From positions 394,465-433,345 of the forward strand of contig CABFPE010000534.1 of assembly GCA_900660155.1 (NCBI GenBank): 38,881 nt of DNA, given 5' to 3'. Positions 1 to 10,592 of this stretch are shown one piece after another (position 1 is the stretch's first letter; each line of letters begins with the position of its first letter). The position numbers were made by a program, and so were the translations under genes. This DNA comes from Hofstenia miamia (lineage: Eukaryota > Xenacoelomorpha > Acoela > Hofsteniidae). The notes below the pieces were generated by a model. That model saw only the letters and a program-made list of their open reading frames with translations. It searched no databases and was not told where the DNA came from.

Positions 1-690
1 GTCAGGCATCTCTTTGCAAATGTGCTAAAAGAGGTCGTATTTTGAATATTGGTTCTCTCTTGAGCTGAGTGTGACCAACCTCTCGACCTGTTGTATGTAA
101 TTGCGGATGTCGTCTGTCTTCTTCATCTTCGTTCCATTTAAAATTATTCTGTATTGATTCTTGAAACTTTCGTTTCCGTAATATTCTATGAAGTCGCCAA
201 TTAACAGTTCGTAGTCTGTTTTCATTTCCGGGTCTAACAGCAGGTAGTGCTGCGCTGCCGCTCCCGTCAAATATAGGGGGAATCTCGCTGCTGCTGAGTG
301 TTGGCTCACTTTTCTTTCTGCCATCGTTAGCTCAAACATCTGGAGCCATTCCCTGAATGTTGGGTTGTAACCATCTACTCTGCCATTAAATTTTGGTAAT
401 GTGGCTTTACAAGGGATCATATCGTTTCCCACTTCTTGGTTTAGTATTGAGTTATTGTATTTGGGTTTCATGTTTTTTGTTGTCCCTTCTTCTTTTCGCA
501 ATTGTGTGGTTATTGCCTTTGTGATCTCGTCTATGAATTTCTTTTTCTCCACCTCATTCTCATCGTCCGAAGAATCTTCCGATAGGTGATCATGGAGTGG
601 TGAAGCTTGTAGTTCGCGTTCTTTTCTACCTATGAACTGAAAGTTGTGGGACTGTATTTTGTCTTGTTCTTCTTTGGTCAGCTAGACCAT
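1..690 (-). mobile_element. Ty3/gypsy-like gag remnant, runs off left edge
   Basis: A gag capsid-type region read on the minus strand. It aligns residue by residue with the gag of the large element at 22.86-23.4 kb; both contain PTF-EW, an alanine-rich AAAR block, GAA-QHYL and NESFKNQYR. About half to two-thirds of positions agree over the best stretch, so the two copies are related but not recent duplicates. An acidic, serine-rich segment (EDSSDDENEVEKKK) lies N-terminal to the capsid part. The element continues beyond base 1, so zinc knuckle and pol are not visible here. It is a broken fossil. Ty3/gypsy affiliation is inferred from the 22-31 kb copy, where pol is present. Confidence 0.8.
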
Positions 691-1432
691 AGAGTAGCAC
701 CTTTTGTGAGTTTGAAATTCTCTTCATAAATACTGCTTCACGTGATTCTATGTGAGTTGGTCATCATTGGAAGTGAGTCCTGAGTGAATCTTTACTGTTA
801 CTTTGTTACAATGACAAATTACCAATATCTTTGTTTTTCGGTTGGAATGTGGGTCACTCACTGTGATGGTAGCCTTTGCAACTTTCTGTTTAATCAGTAG
901 TGCTGTAGTAGTCTGAGCTCCCCAGAATTCTACATTATAAAAGTTCACTAACATGAGAAGGTAACAAACAAGTGCCTCTCCTAGTAATCATGGTTATTGA
1001 ACTATTATTTGCTTTTTGAGCCTTTTTTGAGTAGTAGCAATGCAGTGGTATGCTCAGGCAATCATCAATATAAGTGGGAAATTTATTGCATTGCTAAGTA
1101 ATTGAGGAAGTAGCCACAATAATTAATTAATCAATAGTGAGAAAGTTCAGCTAAAAAACCTCAACTGAACTAAATCTCCTTAATTATTTAGAATATATTT
1201 AATAATATTGTAGTTGTTTTTAGCTAATTGTGTACTGATGATTTTGGAATTTAACAACTAAATAGTTTAAAAATTATATTGTGTATCAAAATTTTGTTAA
1301 GTGCAGACTAGTGATTTCATTTTAAATGCATTTCATTGAAACTGCATGTGTTATGGCAATAATTGAATTTCCATAGAGAAGACACAAAGCATGATTCTTC
1401 AGTATTTGAACATCTTATGATGCTTAGTATTT
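691..1432. other. No supported gene
   Basis: AT-rich sequence upstream (in the minus sense) of the gag remnant. A 68-codon minus frame at 748-954 is open but has no recognisable motif and does not run in frame into the gag. It may be part of the same retroelement's leader or may be chance. Nothing else is supported. Confidence 0.4.
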
Positions 1433-1695
1433 CTGCACCCCACCAAAATAATTGTGAAAATTGCTAACCTTAATGCTAATGCTAAATTAACTCTACCCCA
1501 ATCCTAACCTTAACTGAAATCATAAACCAAACATCATAATATATTCTTCATCATGGCAGAGCTGACTGAAATAAAACAAATCAATTTTGAATTATGCATA
1601 CAAAATAACTGTGTGAGGGAAATATAACTAACTAGATTGAATAAACATTGCTAAATCTTATAATTACTTTGTAAATAAACAAAAGTCTGTTTATA
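1433..1695 (-). repeat. Partial copy of the fold-back repeat found at 32.4-33.1 kb
   Basis: Read on the plus strand, this matches the reverse complement of about 33,080 to 32,650. Shared blocks in order are a CCCCACC start, a degenerate CTAACCTTAA tract, CATAAACC-AACAT, a TTCTTCATCATG-CAGAG word, TTTGAATTAT, and ATAAACATTGC-AAATC followed by TAAA-AAACA. Divergence is substantial but collinear over about 260 bp. The second arm seen in the 32-kb copy is missing here, so this copy is truncated or joined to another repeat near 1,700. Confidence 0.65.
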
Positions 1696-1734
1696 ATCAG
1701 TAATACAAGATGTCAAGGGCCATCGTCACAAAAT

Positions 1735-2090
1735 GACATTTTGCCCTTAGCAGATTCATTAATATTGACAAGAGTCTTGCAATGCCATCTAATGGTGATG
1801 TAATTACTGCCCATTCTTTAATGACTTGTTTTGAGATATTTACAGGGGTCAATTTAATGTTTGCACATTTATTTTACAGAGATTCATAAACATGTACTTG
1901 CTATAGGGATTCCATTATTTATGGAGCCAATTTGTTTAGATGTTTTATTTTAACTTGTTTACACAATTTTCCATTTTTTGTTAATATATGTGGCATTGTT
2001 AGCTAGCTAATCAGACACTATATCACATTTGAGATAATACATTGCTGACTAATGATTATTTTTCTTATCCATAAAAATTCCATTATAGGC
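1735..2090 (+). repeat. Medium-length dispersed repeat, copy 1
   Basis: Collinear with the reverse complement of 20,340-19,935. Shared landmarks in order are a TTTTGCCC/TTTTACCCC start, GCAATGCCATCTA, GATATTTAC, a CAATTTA block, GATTCATAA-CATGTA, GGGCCAATTT/GAGCCAATTT, and CTTATCCATAAAAATTCC. The pair lies in opposite orientation about 18 kb apart. No coding potential or named family is recognised. Confidence 0.6.
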
Positions 2091-2141
2091 TGACTAATCA
2101 GAGGCTTACATCATGTTTGTGATAATACATTGCTCCCTAAT
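2002..2141. repeat. 87-bp-period direct duplication
   Basis: Two units begin GCTAGCTAATCAG (2,002) and GCTGACTAATCAG (2,089). Both run through GATAATACATTGCT to a CTAAT end, with mismatches. The duplication overlaps the end of the dispersed repeat at 1,735-2,090, so it may be part of that family's internal structure. Confidence 0.6.
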
Positions 2142-2490
2142 TAAGATAGTACAATTTGTTTATTGGCGAATGAAAAAACCCATATTAAATTTTACAAATA
2201 AATATTTTTCTTTTCACTAAAAAATTCCATGTGTTTCTAATAATTAACAATCACTTTAATTTAATTTATTTTTCAGGAATCTATTCATTACAGGCAAAGG
2301 GTTATTTCATTGTAAAAATTCTTACATTAAATTTCTTTTTCACTAATATGCAAAATACAAAACAGAAAAATATTTCATTAAACTTAAACATTACAGGTGT
2401 ATGAAATATAGACATACATGATAAAAGCAATTCCAGTTTCTAAAAATTATACATTTGAAGCTATTAGTGAGATTTATACATATACACTAT

Positions 2491-2544
2491 TATATAATAC
2501 ACTATTATTATATTAGTTATATAATACACTATTATTATATTAGT
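2491..2544. repeat. Perfect 27-bp tandem duplication
   Basis: Two adjacent identical 27-bp units, 2,491-2,517 and 2,518-2,544, each beginning TATATAATACACTATT. With no mismatches the duplication is recent compared with its surroundings, or kept uniform by slippage. Confidence 0.85.
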
Positions 2545-2559
2545 TTTACACATCAGTCT

Positions 2560-2775
2560 TCTTTTTGCATGCCTTTTTGGTTTATACAGATTTTCAGGCT
2601 TTTACCTGTTGTAGACTGTTACATCTTTTGCTGACTTTGCACATATTTTTCAGTTTTATTGGTTTATGGCTTTTGTGTTTTTGCGGACTGTTACATCTTT
2701 TGTCAACTTTGCATATCATTTTTCCATTTATTTGATTTTTGGTTTTGTGTGCTTGTAGACATTACATAGGCTTTC
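2560..2775. repeat. About 72-bp tandem repeat, three decayed units
   Basis: The words GTAGACTGTTACATC (2,611), GCGGACTGTTACATC (2,683) and GTAGACATTACAT (2,755) recur at 72-bp intervals, with TTTGGTTT/TTGGTTTA and pyrimidine-rich sequence between. The third unit is the most decayed. Confidence 0.6.
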
Positions 2776-4529
2776 TGCTTTCCACTGCTTTTTGTAACTT
2801 TAATGTACAAATTAATTATTCACTCATATTGAAGTTGGTATAGAAACAATGATGCACCTGTTAATCACCATTTCATAGTTGATGTTTGCTACACAATCAC
2901 TTTTTCCAACTGTTAATTTTGGCACAATTCCAATCTGTATTTCCATTACTAAACATTGGCCCTTGTAAATTCATAAACCTACACAAGAAACATTTTGTAT
3001 TAATCAATAACAAAATAGTCACAAAAAATTTGAGAGATAGAAACCACTAAGAAATTTGTAAGCAAGTACAAAATAATATTATATTTTTATATTTCCTGAC
3101 ACAGAAAAATCAATGTGTAAAATTTATAGTTTATAGGTTGTGAAAACAAAAGTATTGACATACCTGGCATTTGCATGTAGATGCATTTGAAATTAAAGTC
3201 CAAAATGCTTTGCTTTTTAAGTATCTTTGGCCTACCAAGTTGATTATGCAAAGTATCTCTATGCCAAGCAATATTAACTGCACTGTATGATGAGTTTAAT
3301 AACCAATTGGATTTGTTCTTTATAATTATATGAAAATAAACATTTCTTTTTTAATATAAACTGCATTATTCATCTTAAAATCTCTAATTGAAGTGAAACA
3401 TCATTGAGCAATTGTGCATGTCACATTAACTAGAACAAAAAATTAAGAAATTTTGTATACATCAACTTTGTTTTGAAAATAAATTTTTTTACTAATTATT
3501 TATTGTAAAATTTTTTATAAATTTATTTTAAAGATTATTATTTTCTTAATTTATTATTTGAATAATGTATCATTGTTATGAGATTAGATTTATGACATTT
3601 AACCAAATCAAATCTCTGTTAAAATCTACAGACACAATTTTGTTATTGAAACATGATGAAGTTATGCTGTATATTCAATGATAATGACAAGTCAATATGT
3701 GTTCTCTCCCATCATTAAATTAGTAGTAATGCTATGAAAGAAGAAATGAACTTTTTACAGTTTTGATCATGTTTTTTTCATTTGTAATTTCATTTCTTTA
3801 CACATTGCATTGATAATATATGTAGTGTTTTACTTAACAAATCAATTCTCCATGAAATTTTTAAAGATGTTGATAATATTAAGGAAACAAATAATTTTCT
3901 AAAAATTTGCTTAATCACACAATATTCATTTATTTAAATTCAAAAAAACTTGCCTCACACTACAGAAATTCAACCATCCTTGACTTAATCTCTGTAAAAA
4001 GTGAATAATGTGCTACATTTTGTAACTTGGGAAAATAAATAATGTTGATAGAGTTAAAGCAATTTGTTAAATCAAAAACACAAGCATATAGTGATAATTG
4101 TTAACCTTTGAGTTTACACAAATGTCAAATGCATAATAATTTCTTTTTGATAACATCAAATGAAATAATCTTGATTTTATGTAATTTCTTCATTTTGTGT
4201 GAATATCCAATGTTAAAATTTGCTTCTCAATTAGCAATTTAATGGGATTCGTACAAGACTTGACAACCAATATTTCAGAAACTTCTGAATAACTTCTTAC
4301 AAAAAATTGTGAATATACAAAGTTTTTCATGCTGAATACAATTTTTGTGCTATATTTTACATACCATGCATATTTACTAACATAGTTTTAGAGGGCCCTT
4401 TACAATGTCATAGGATGAAAATTAAATTTAATATATAAAATATTAAGGAGAAATTTGAATTAATAATACTAAAATAACCCAATTGCAAAAAATCAAAGCT
4501 ATAGAGTTCATCACTGTAAAGAGAATTTC
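2776..4529. other. AT-rich sequence without a recognisable feature
   Basis: About 1.75 kb of AT-rich DNA with short homopolymer runs. No open frame on either strand has coding-like composition, and no tRNA, splice-paired exon or repeat boundary could be supported by eye. Confidence 0.5.
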
Positions 4530-4567
4530 ATCAGTTAGGTGTCTGAAAACTTTTGATCACTACTGTA
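4530..4567 (-). mobile_element. Orphan Tc1/mariner-type terminal inverted repeat
   Basis: On the minus strand from a TA at 4,566-4,567 the sequence reads CAGTAGTGATCAAAAGTTTT and then CAGACACCTA. That is the usual style of a Tc1/mariner end: TA target, then CAGT, then an AAAAGTTT core. The element body would lie toward lower coordinates, but no matching opposite end and no transposase frame were found there. It appears to be a solo end or a severely truncated copy. Confidence 0.5.
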
Positions 4568-7500
4568 TTATTGGCTACTGAAGAATTCTATATTCAAAAC
4601 TCTGCATTATTGTTTAAACTATGCTGTTTCATAATATCATGTTGTGATTTAGAATGCGTTCATATTTAATGTTGCATTTATATAAACTCTTGGGCCTCAA
4701 TAAGAAGATATGAGTGAAAAAATGAAAAATATATTTATGATTTTCATCTAAAAATTGTTATGTGTAATGTCTCATCTTAGCTTGCATGCAGATGCAGGGG
4801 TGTATATTGTATTGCAGTAACATTTTGTCAAAAAACATTATTTAATATTTTTAGGTCACAAAATAAGGTTTTTTAATGTGTTTTTCTATGTTGAAAATGT
4901 GAAAGAAATTACTTCTGAATGAACTTTTATATCTAGTTATGGATAACACCTTCATTGACAGCTTTAATTGATCAGGATTTTTTGTTTGGAAGAATATTTG
5001 TCTTTCAGAGCTATTGAGAGTAAGTTCTTCTGGTAAGCCATAAAATGTGAATCTGCAAATCAATCTTGACAAAATTGCGAATTTATTAATACATTTTCCA
5101 GAAAAATTTAAACTGTTTGCATGCATTCTTAAATACATATGACGAGACATATAAGGTCTCCCAAGGAATTACAAATTCCTCAACTCTAATTTTGCTTGCT
5201 GTTTCTGTAAACATCTTGAAAATTATGCCTAAATTTTCATTTATTTATAAAAACAGATGATAAATTTTATTTGGTAAATCTAATACACTAATCTTTTAGA
5301 GTCATTTTGAAAAGTAGCATTGAGTTTAATCTTGCAAAAATGCAAAAATGGCAATCAAGGCGCATACATTGCTGCTAGTAAACACTTAAAAATCAAACTA
5401 TGTATATTACTTGTATATTGCTATTAATGATGATGGTTTGTATTGATTTATCACATACTTGAGCTTAAACACTTTACACTTTTGATAAAGAACACCTCCA
5501 TATAGAATTTGTATATCAATGATTCAAATGTAATATTGCAAAGAATGAAAATTACATGTTGTAAATTCCAAAGGTGATGCCATATCATCTTGTACATAAC
5601 TATAATTATTTTGATTGCGCATTGCAAAATAAGCATGGGGCACACATAATAATGTTGAATTAACATGAAATTAATGTTGTATTGAAAACATTTTTATGCA
5701 AATTTTATATCAGGACACGTGGCCCCTGTTCCACAATTTTCCACTCTACGCCACTGTTTGGATGTATGTAGCAATTGCATAATTTTCGATTTTCATAAAT
5801 TTAATAATAATTATATTTGCAAATGAATAATGTCTTAACATTCGCCACTAGAGGTATACAAAATTTAGTACATAAATACATACATAGATTTGTAAATAAG
5901 GCAAACCAATTAAGCAGGAACAATTGGAGGAATTAGCCTTCCACTGTAATTGATAATGACTCACTACTAATGAATCATAATGTCCTGTGTTTTCATTGGT
6001 CACCTTCTTAGAAGCTATTGTGCAAAGTAACATATACACTAATTTCAGCACATGCATCATTATCCCAGCACAGTCTATTTCATTTTTTACTCTCTTTGCA
6101 AAAGTTGAATCACATAAATGCCTGTATATTATTCAAAATAACCACGATAGTTTGGAGGATTTTTTGCTGCAGGTGCTCACAAACTAATCATCTTGCTTAT
6201 CAGATCAGTTGTTTTGTGCTTAATCCAATTAACAAGTGGATTCCTATCTTCTTGCGTTTACTGAAACTTTGATTGAAGCTGGAATTCCTGTATCTGCACT
6301 GAACTGTAACCCAGAGCTGGTTGAAAAAACAAGAGTGTTTTAAATCATGTTTAAAGCAGTGTTTTAAGCACGTGCTACTTTTCAAAGATTTCTTCAATGT
6401 TTTTTTTCAACGTATCAATATAAAAAGCTGATAAATATTTTTGACAATCAAATCTAATATTATTTGAATTTTATGTTGTCACCATGGGATATGCGCAGGC
6501 TCAGCTACAAAAAAAAATCTTTTCTAATGAGATGTTCATAAACCGTCTTTCTGCTGTCGTATTTTAAAGAACACTTGAGTACTACGGCATATTTATGAAA
6601 TATTATATCATTGTAGAATGCATATATGAAGCAAAAAAATTATAATATATAACAAGCACATTTAATAACCTTTCACAGTATAAATATACTATATCCCCCA
6701 TTGAATTTTTAGTGGACAAATTAGTAAAATGAGTGCCAATTTGAATGATACTATTTCTGCTGATTTTACTACAATAATACGGAAAATTAATATTCCTGTT
6801 AGTAATATGCGATACAATAACTTGATCATTCCTTTACACTTAATTCTGTCCAATTTTCAAAAAACTCCTCTTCATAAAGCTAATGCCATATTTTTCTTTG
6901 AATTTCTTGTAAGAATAAACTTTTAATTACAAATTATAATGCCAGTTCACCTCTCAATGATTCAATGTCTCTGCTCATTGCAAATAGGTCAATTTATTAA
7001 TCACAGTGTGCTCGCATCTATTGAAAACAGGATGCTCCAATTTTATTTGTCAACAGTTTGATCATCGCAAAAATAATGGCTGACCTTTTGGTAATTGCTG
7101 TGACCACTTTACTGCTAGTGTTTGCTGATATAAAGTAACCTCTGAGTTCTATTTTCATAAAATAAACAGTTACATTAATTTGGTTGCATAATGGGTGCGT
7201 TTGCGGAGCACTCTGGTGAATTTCATGAAAGCGCTCTGACTTAATTACATGGGCGTAGCATGCCATTCATGGCCTTTGGTAGCATGCTTTCACGAGAGTG
7301 CACTGGCCATTTTCAAAAATAGGGTCTAATTTTTTATATATGAGTTTCAGGTTTTTTCAAAGATTTGTTTTGACACGGTCAACCGATCTCTGCCATTGTA
7401 TTAGCACCCGTATAGATTTTTTTGCATACAGCGTCCTGTATGCATTTGAAAATTTTGCATTCAGAGCCCGTATACATATATAATATAAATTAGTTATTTA

Positions 7501-7604
7501 TAAATTTAGGATAATTTAATGATAATAAAGAAAGAAATATTCACAATTAAGATAAATAATCATTCATAAGAACTTATAAATCAAGGAAAAATACTATTTT
7601 ACTT
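4568..7604. other. AT-rich sequence, no supported gene
   Basis: Three kilobases without a convincing gene. A minus frame of 99 codons at 4,851-5,150 is open but has no motif and no flanking splice sites I could pair. Short frames around 5.85-6.4 kb and 6.7-7.5 kb overlap on both strands and look like chance. The stretch at about 7,190-7,310 is less AT-rich and contains the near-repeated words GCATGCCATTCATGG and GTAGCATGC; it could be an old repeat but has no defined ends. Confidence 0.4.
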
Positions 7605-9000
7605 TTGTAGCATTACATCAACTTAAGGAAACATTAAAACATCTAAAAGCTAGTAATTCTCAAGGACCAAGCAGAACACCAGCATTGCTTATAAAAGAAG
7701 ACAGCTATGCAACATAACTTTTTAACAAAAAAGGTGATATTGATGAAACTATAACTTACAGACCAAATTAAGTTCTATCAACTATGTAACCAAATTAATG
7801 AATATATCGAAAGATCTTTACAATTTGGGTTTAGAACAAAATGTCTACAAATAATGCATTGATTTATTTATTAAACGATTGTAGAATATGCAACTAAGTG
7901 TTTAACCTCATATTTAACTAATAGGCAACAAAACCTAAAAGTAAACAATGAAATCTCTAAGAACCTTGTAATTAATGAAGAAATACCGCAAAATCAGTCC
8001 TAGGACCATTGATATTCAATCTTTATGTTAATGGGATCAATTTTAATCAAAACATAAAATGCGTCCAATATGCTGATGACACCCTGCTGTATTCAACCAA
8101 CTATTTTGATTTATTAAGTACACTACAAAATGCAATATTATTAGGGCGATTTTTTTACCTAAAAAATTGAAATTTTAAACCGCTATTTTTTACTTTTTTC
8201 ACTAAAAATGTATTTTTTTACTGAAAATGCTTGCTCTAACTTATCTCTATTTTAATAGTTAGAAATTTATATTTTTAAATGCCAAACGAACTGGAAATGA
8301 AGATCAAAGTTGATAGGTAGAAGCTTCCTCCTACTTAAATTTTGGTTGCAATTTTAATGCAAAACTCATAGATTTCATCAAATTCTTGGCTATTAAAAAT
8401 GTTTTTGTATTATATGGTTTTAAAGATCTTTTTATGGAAATATTCATAAATTGTTTCTCTTCCAAAAAAAATTTATCTAAAATTTGACTACAAAAAAATT
8501 TCAAATATTTTTACCTAATTCCGAATGGTTTAAAATTGTGACCTTATTTTGACTTTAAAAATTGTAAAATATGCATGCATATTCAATTTGAACTATTAGA
8601 TTTCTAAATACTTAGACAAAATGGATCTTTTCTTCAATTTTGCCTTGTCTTACTTTAATAAAAATAAAATGCTAAATGTTGACTAGATTTGTGTTATTAA
8701 ATTGTTCTAACAAGATCGATAAATTTGTTAAAAATAAACGATAACATCATACAAGAAGAAACCAAGATTAAATATTTAGGAATACTCCTTGATAATAAGT
8801 TAACAGTTGAAAACGAAGTCAAGAAAATACGTATTGCAGAAAATATAATCCGGTGTTGCCTCATTACTTATATTCAGCCTGCTTATTAACGACTCTCAAT
8901 GAAAGAATGAATGCTAAACTAGAAAGAACTTTCAATTGGAGTATCAGCACCATGTGTAAATGAGGAAAGTAGTGACAATCAGAAAAAATAATTACTTGTT
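7605..9000 (+). mobile_element. LINE fragment D (RT domain, CR1/Jockey-like)
   Basis: The plus-strand reading retains ordered non-LTR reverse transcriptase blocks: SNSQGPS (fingers), FNKKGDI with TYRPN, LQFGFR, YLTNRQQNLKVN, LGPLIFNLYVNGI, the catalytic QYADDTLLYS at about 8,066-8,095, then after an interruption KIKYLGILLDNKL at 8,760-8,810. This is the normal order for CR1/Jockey-type LINE RTs. The frame changes several times and contains stops, so the copy is dead. No endonuclease is present, so it is 5'-truncated. The sequence before FNKKGD does not match the LINE family at 13-17 and 31-33 kb, so it is probably a different family. Confidence 0.75.
8150..8714. other. Foreign block interrupting LINE fragment D
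   Basis: Between the YADD block (ending near 8,145) and the YLGILLD block (starting near 8,715) a LINE should have roughly 60 codons of RT/thumb. Instead there are about 560 bp of T- and A-rich non-coding sequence. It is therefore an insertion combined with loss of LINE sequence, or an unrelated replacement. No clear terminal repeats or target-site duplication are visible. Confidence 0.45.
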
Positions 9001-9567
9001 TTCATTAGAATACTTGGTAATAAATCTTGGTTTATAAGGATCATCATTTTTTTCTAATATTGCGATGCTTATGATAGAAATGTTTAAACTTTGTATTTAG
9101 GTTGCCATTCCTAGTTTCACAAATTTTCCATTTAAAATATTACTGATTTCTTTGCCTTTTTTAATGCATTCACCATTATCATTTATTATTCTAGTAATTT
9201 TCCTAGGCATTATGCGTTTTCTATTGCATTCTTTGGTTTGTTTAGATATCCATATATTCCACATTTTGTTATCATCTTTTTTATTGAATCATTGTAATTG
9301 AATGAAAATGATCCACTATTGCGTCAATGCCTTTTAATAAAATCATTTAGTGTAATATTTCCTTGAATCTGTTTAAGTTTTGCTATTTTTGAATATTACA
9401 CATGTCAGCAAATGGGCTTTTTTGAAATTATCCATCCAACGTGATCATTTTTTTACTATCGGTAGTAAAATAAATTACATATTTAACCAGCGTAGACTAC
9501 AAATTTCAGGCTTTCCATTGCAGTATTTTTTTTAGGAAATTTATAATTTTATAAGTTTAACCAACGA
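9001..9567. other. No supported gene
   Basis: AT-rich, T-biased sequence between the LINE fragment and the 3' flank of the PLAT-like gene. No open frame or repeat could be supported. Confidence 0.4.
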
Positions 9568-9573
9568 TTTATT
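9568..9573 (-). promoter_or_regulatory. Polyadenylation signal AATAAA
   Basis: A minus-strand AATAAA lies about 80 bp past the stop codon of the PLAT-like gene, the usual distance for a short 3' UTR. AT-rich DNA makes chance matches common, so position is the main support. Confidence 0.45.
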
Positions 9574-9652
9574 CACTTATTTTTAAAAATATCTCAATTA
9601 CAAATTGTTTCAACGTATTTACATCTTCGTCACTGCTTGAGCAATATTTATG

Positions 9653-10355
9653 TTATTCACCTCTAAATATTTTCATTGAGTTGAAATCAGGATGAAACTC
9701 AAAACAGAGTCGTTTTCTAAGGAGAATGTGTGATTTTTCTTTGAATTCCATCATTTGAATTGAATGATTAGTTCGTTTTTCAGAATTTTTTACCACCATT
9801 AATTGTACATATTCAATAGCCAAATTATCAGTGTTTGTAGCTCTACACAATACAGCAATATTAATGTAGCCAATGTAAGCTCCTTCGTCTACAAAGCTAT
9901 ATAGTTGTCCAGATTCCAGTCCATGACCATGATAGTCCAGCTTAAAGGTTGCTGTTTTGCCAATCCATGATACGTAGCTTATGTTCACAATCTAAGAGTT
10001 ATTAAATCAAAATTATTTTTCCTTTTATGAGTGTAAATTGCATTATATATACTTTGGGTCACTTGGATCCAGATTGGCATCTAAGGATTAAATAATAAAA
10101 ACATCTATAGTATAATTAAGACCTAAAAATTATACTTAAGATAACCTTTTTTAAAATATTTCCCTTGCGGTTATGTCAACATGTATTTTTGCGATATTTA
10201 AAAGTATTACTAGTGTTACTTACATCCTTTGTCCCTGAACCTTTATTATCGTGAACTTTTAAAATTGTAACGTATTGGGCATTCTCGAGAGCCAATAAAA
10301 CTTCACATATTGTGAGGAGGGATGCTACTTCGAAGATCTTTGTGTATAGCGTCAT
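9653..10355 (-). CDS. Small secreted PLAT/LH2-like domain protein, two exons
   Basis: Exon 1 spans 10,355-10,224 (44 codons) and exon 2 spans 9,991-9,653 (112 codons plus TAA). They are joined across a 232-bp intron with donor GTAAGT and acceptor CTCTTAG, in phase 0. The 156-residue product begins with a likely signal peptide (MTLYTKIFEVASLLTICEVL then LALENA, cleavage near residue 26). It continues QYVTILKVHDNKGSGTKD, the start of a PLAT-type beta sandwich (Y-V-T, then GSGT). Exon 2 supplies the matching strands: VNISYVSW, TFKLDY, GLESGQLYSF, IGYINIAVL and IEYVQLMVV. PLAT domains usually bind lipid or protein partners in secreted or membrane-associated proteins. No catalytic domain follows, so a stand-alone extracellular binding protein is inferred. 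Both exons are intact and the frame holds only when spliced, which argues for a real gene. A TTTTCAG acceptor at 10,372-10,374 could join a 5' UTR exon. Domain identity is less certain than gene structure. Confidence 0.62.
9992..10223 (-). other. Phase-0 intron of the PLAT-like gene
   Basis: The intron is 232 bp, with GTAAGT at 10,223-10,218 and a pyrimidine-containing CTCTTAG at 9,998-9,992. Removing it links GSGTKD to IVNISY, continuing the PLAT-like strand pattern without a stop; read through, the intron is full of stops. Short intron length fits a compact small gene. Confidence 0.6.
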
Positions 10356-10423
10356 TTGGATTTATAAGTTTCTGAAAAATTCCGGGGAATTTACTATTTT
10401 GCAACTAAATTTATGAACATTCA

Positions 10424-10431
10424 ATTTGCAT
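10424..10431 (-). promoter_or_regulatory. POU octamer-like ATGCAAAT upstream of the PLAT-like gene
   Basis: A perfect minus-strand ATGCAAAT sits about 70 bp upstream of the start codon, between it and the Tc1 element. Octamers are known POU-factor sites, but an 8-mer in AT-rich DNA can occur by chance, so this is only a candidate. Confidence 0.2.
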
Positions 10432-10459
10432 AGGGGCGTATGGCATGGTTACAAATATA

Positions 10460-10487
10460 CAGCCGTGCCAAAAGCTTACGATCACAA
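10460..10487 (+). repeat. Left terminal inverted repeat of the Tc1-like element
   Basis: Begins CAGCCGTGCC directly after TA and ends TTACGATCACAA. It pairs with the reverse complement of 11,763-11,789. The inner 12 bp match perfectly, while the outer half is eroded. Confidence 0.75.
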
Positions 10488-10592
10488 GCATTATTTTGGA
10501 AAAAATGCAACATTTCTTTAACAAAATGACTATATTACTAAAAAAATGCTTCCAACAAACAAGATAAATATACACACACTTTAATACAATGT

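Noticed and set aside
748-954. 68-codon minus frame as part of the left-edge gag
   Set aside because: It is not in frame with the gag remnant and shows no capsid-like pattern or counterpart in the 22-kb element.
4851-5150. 99-codon minus-strand frame as a host exon
   Set aside because: No recognisable domain, no paired splice sites, and frames of this length arise by chance in 39 kb.
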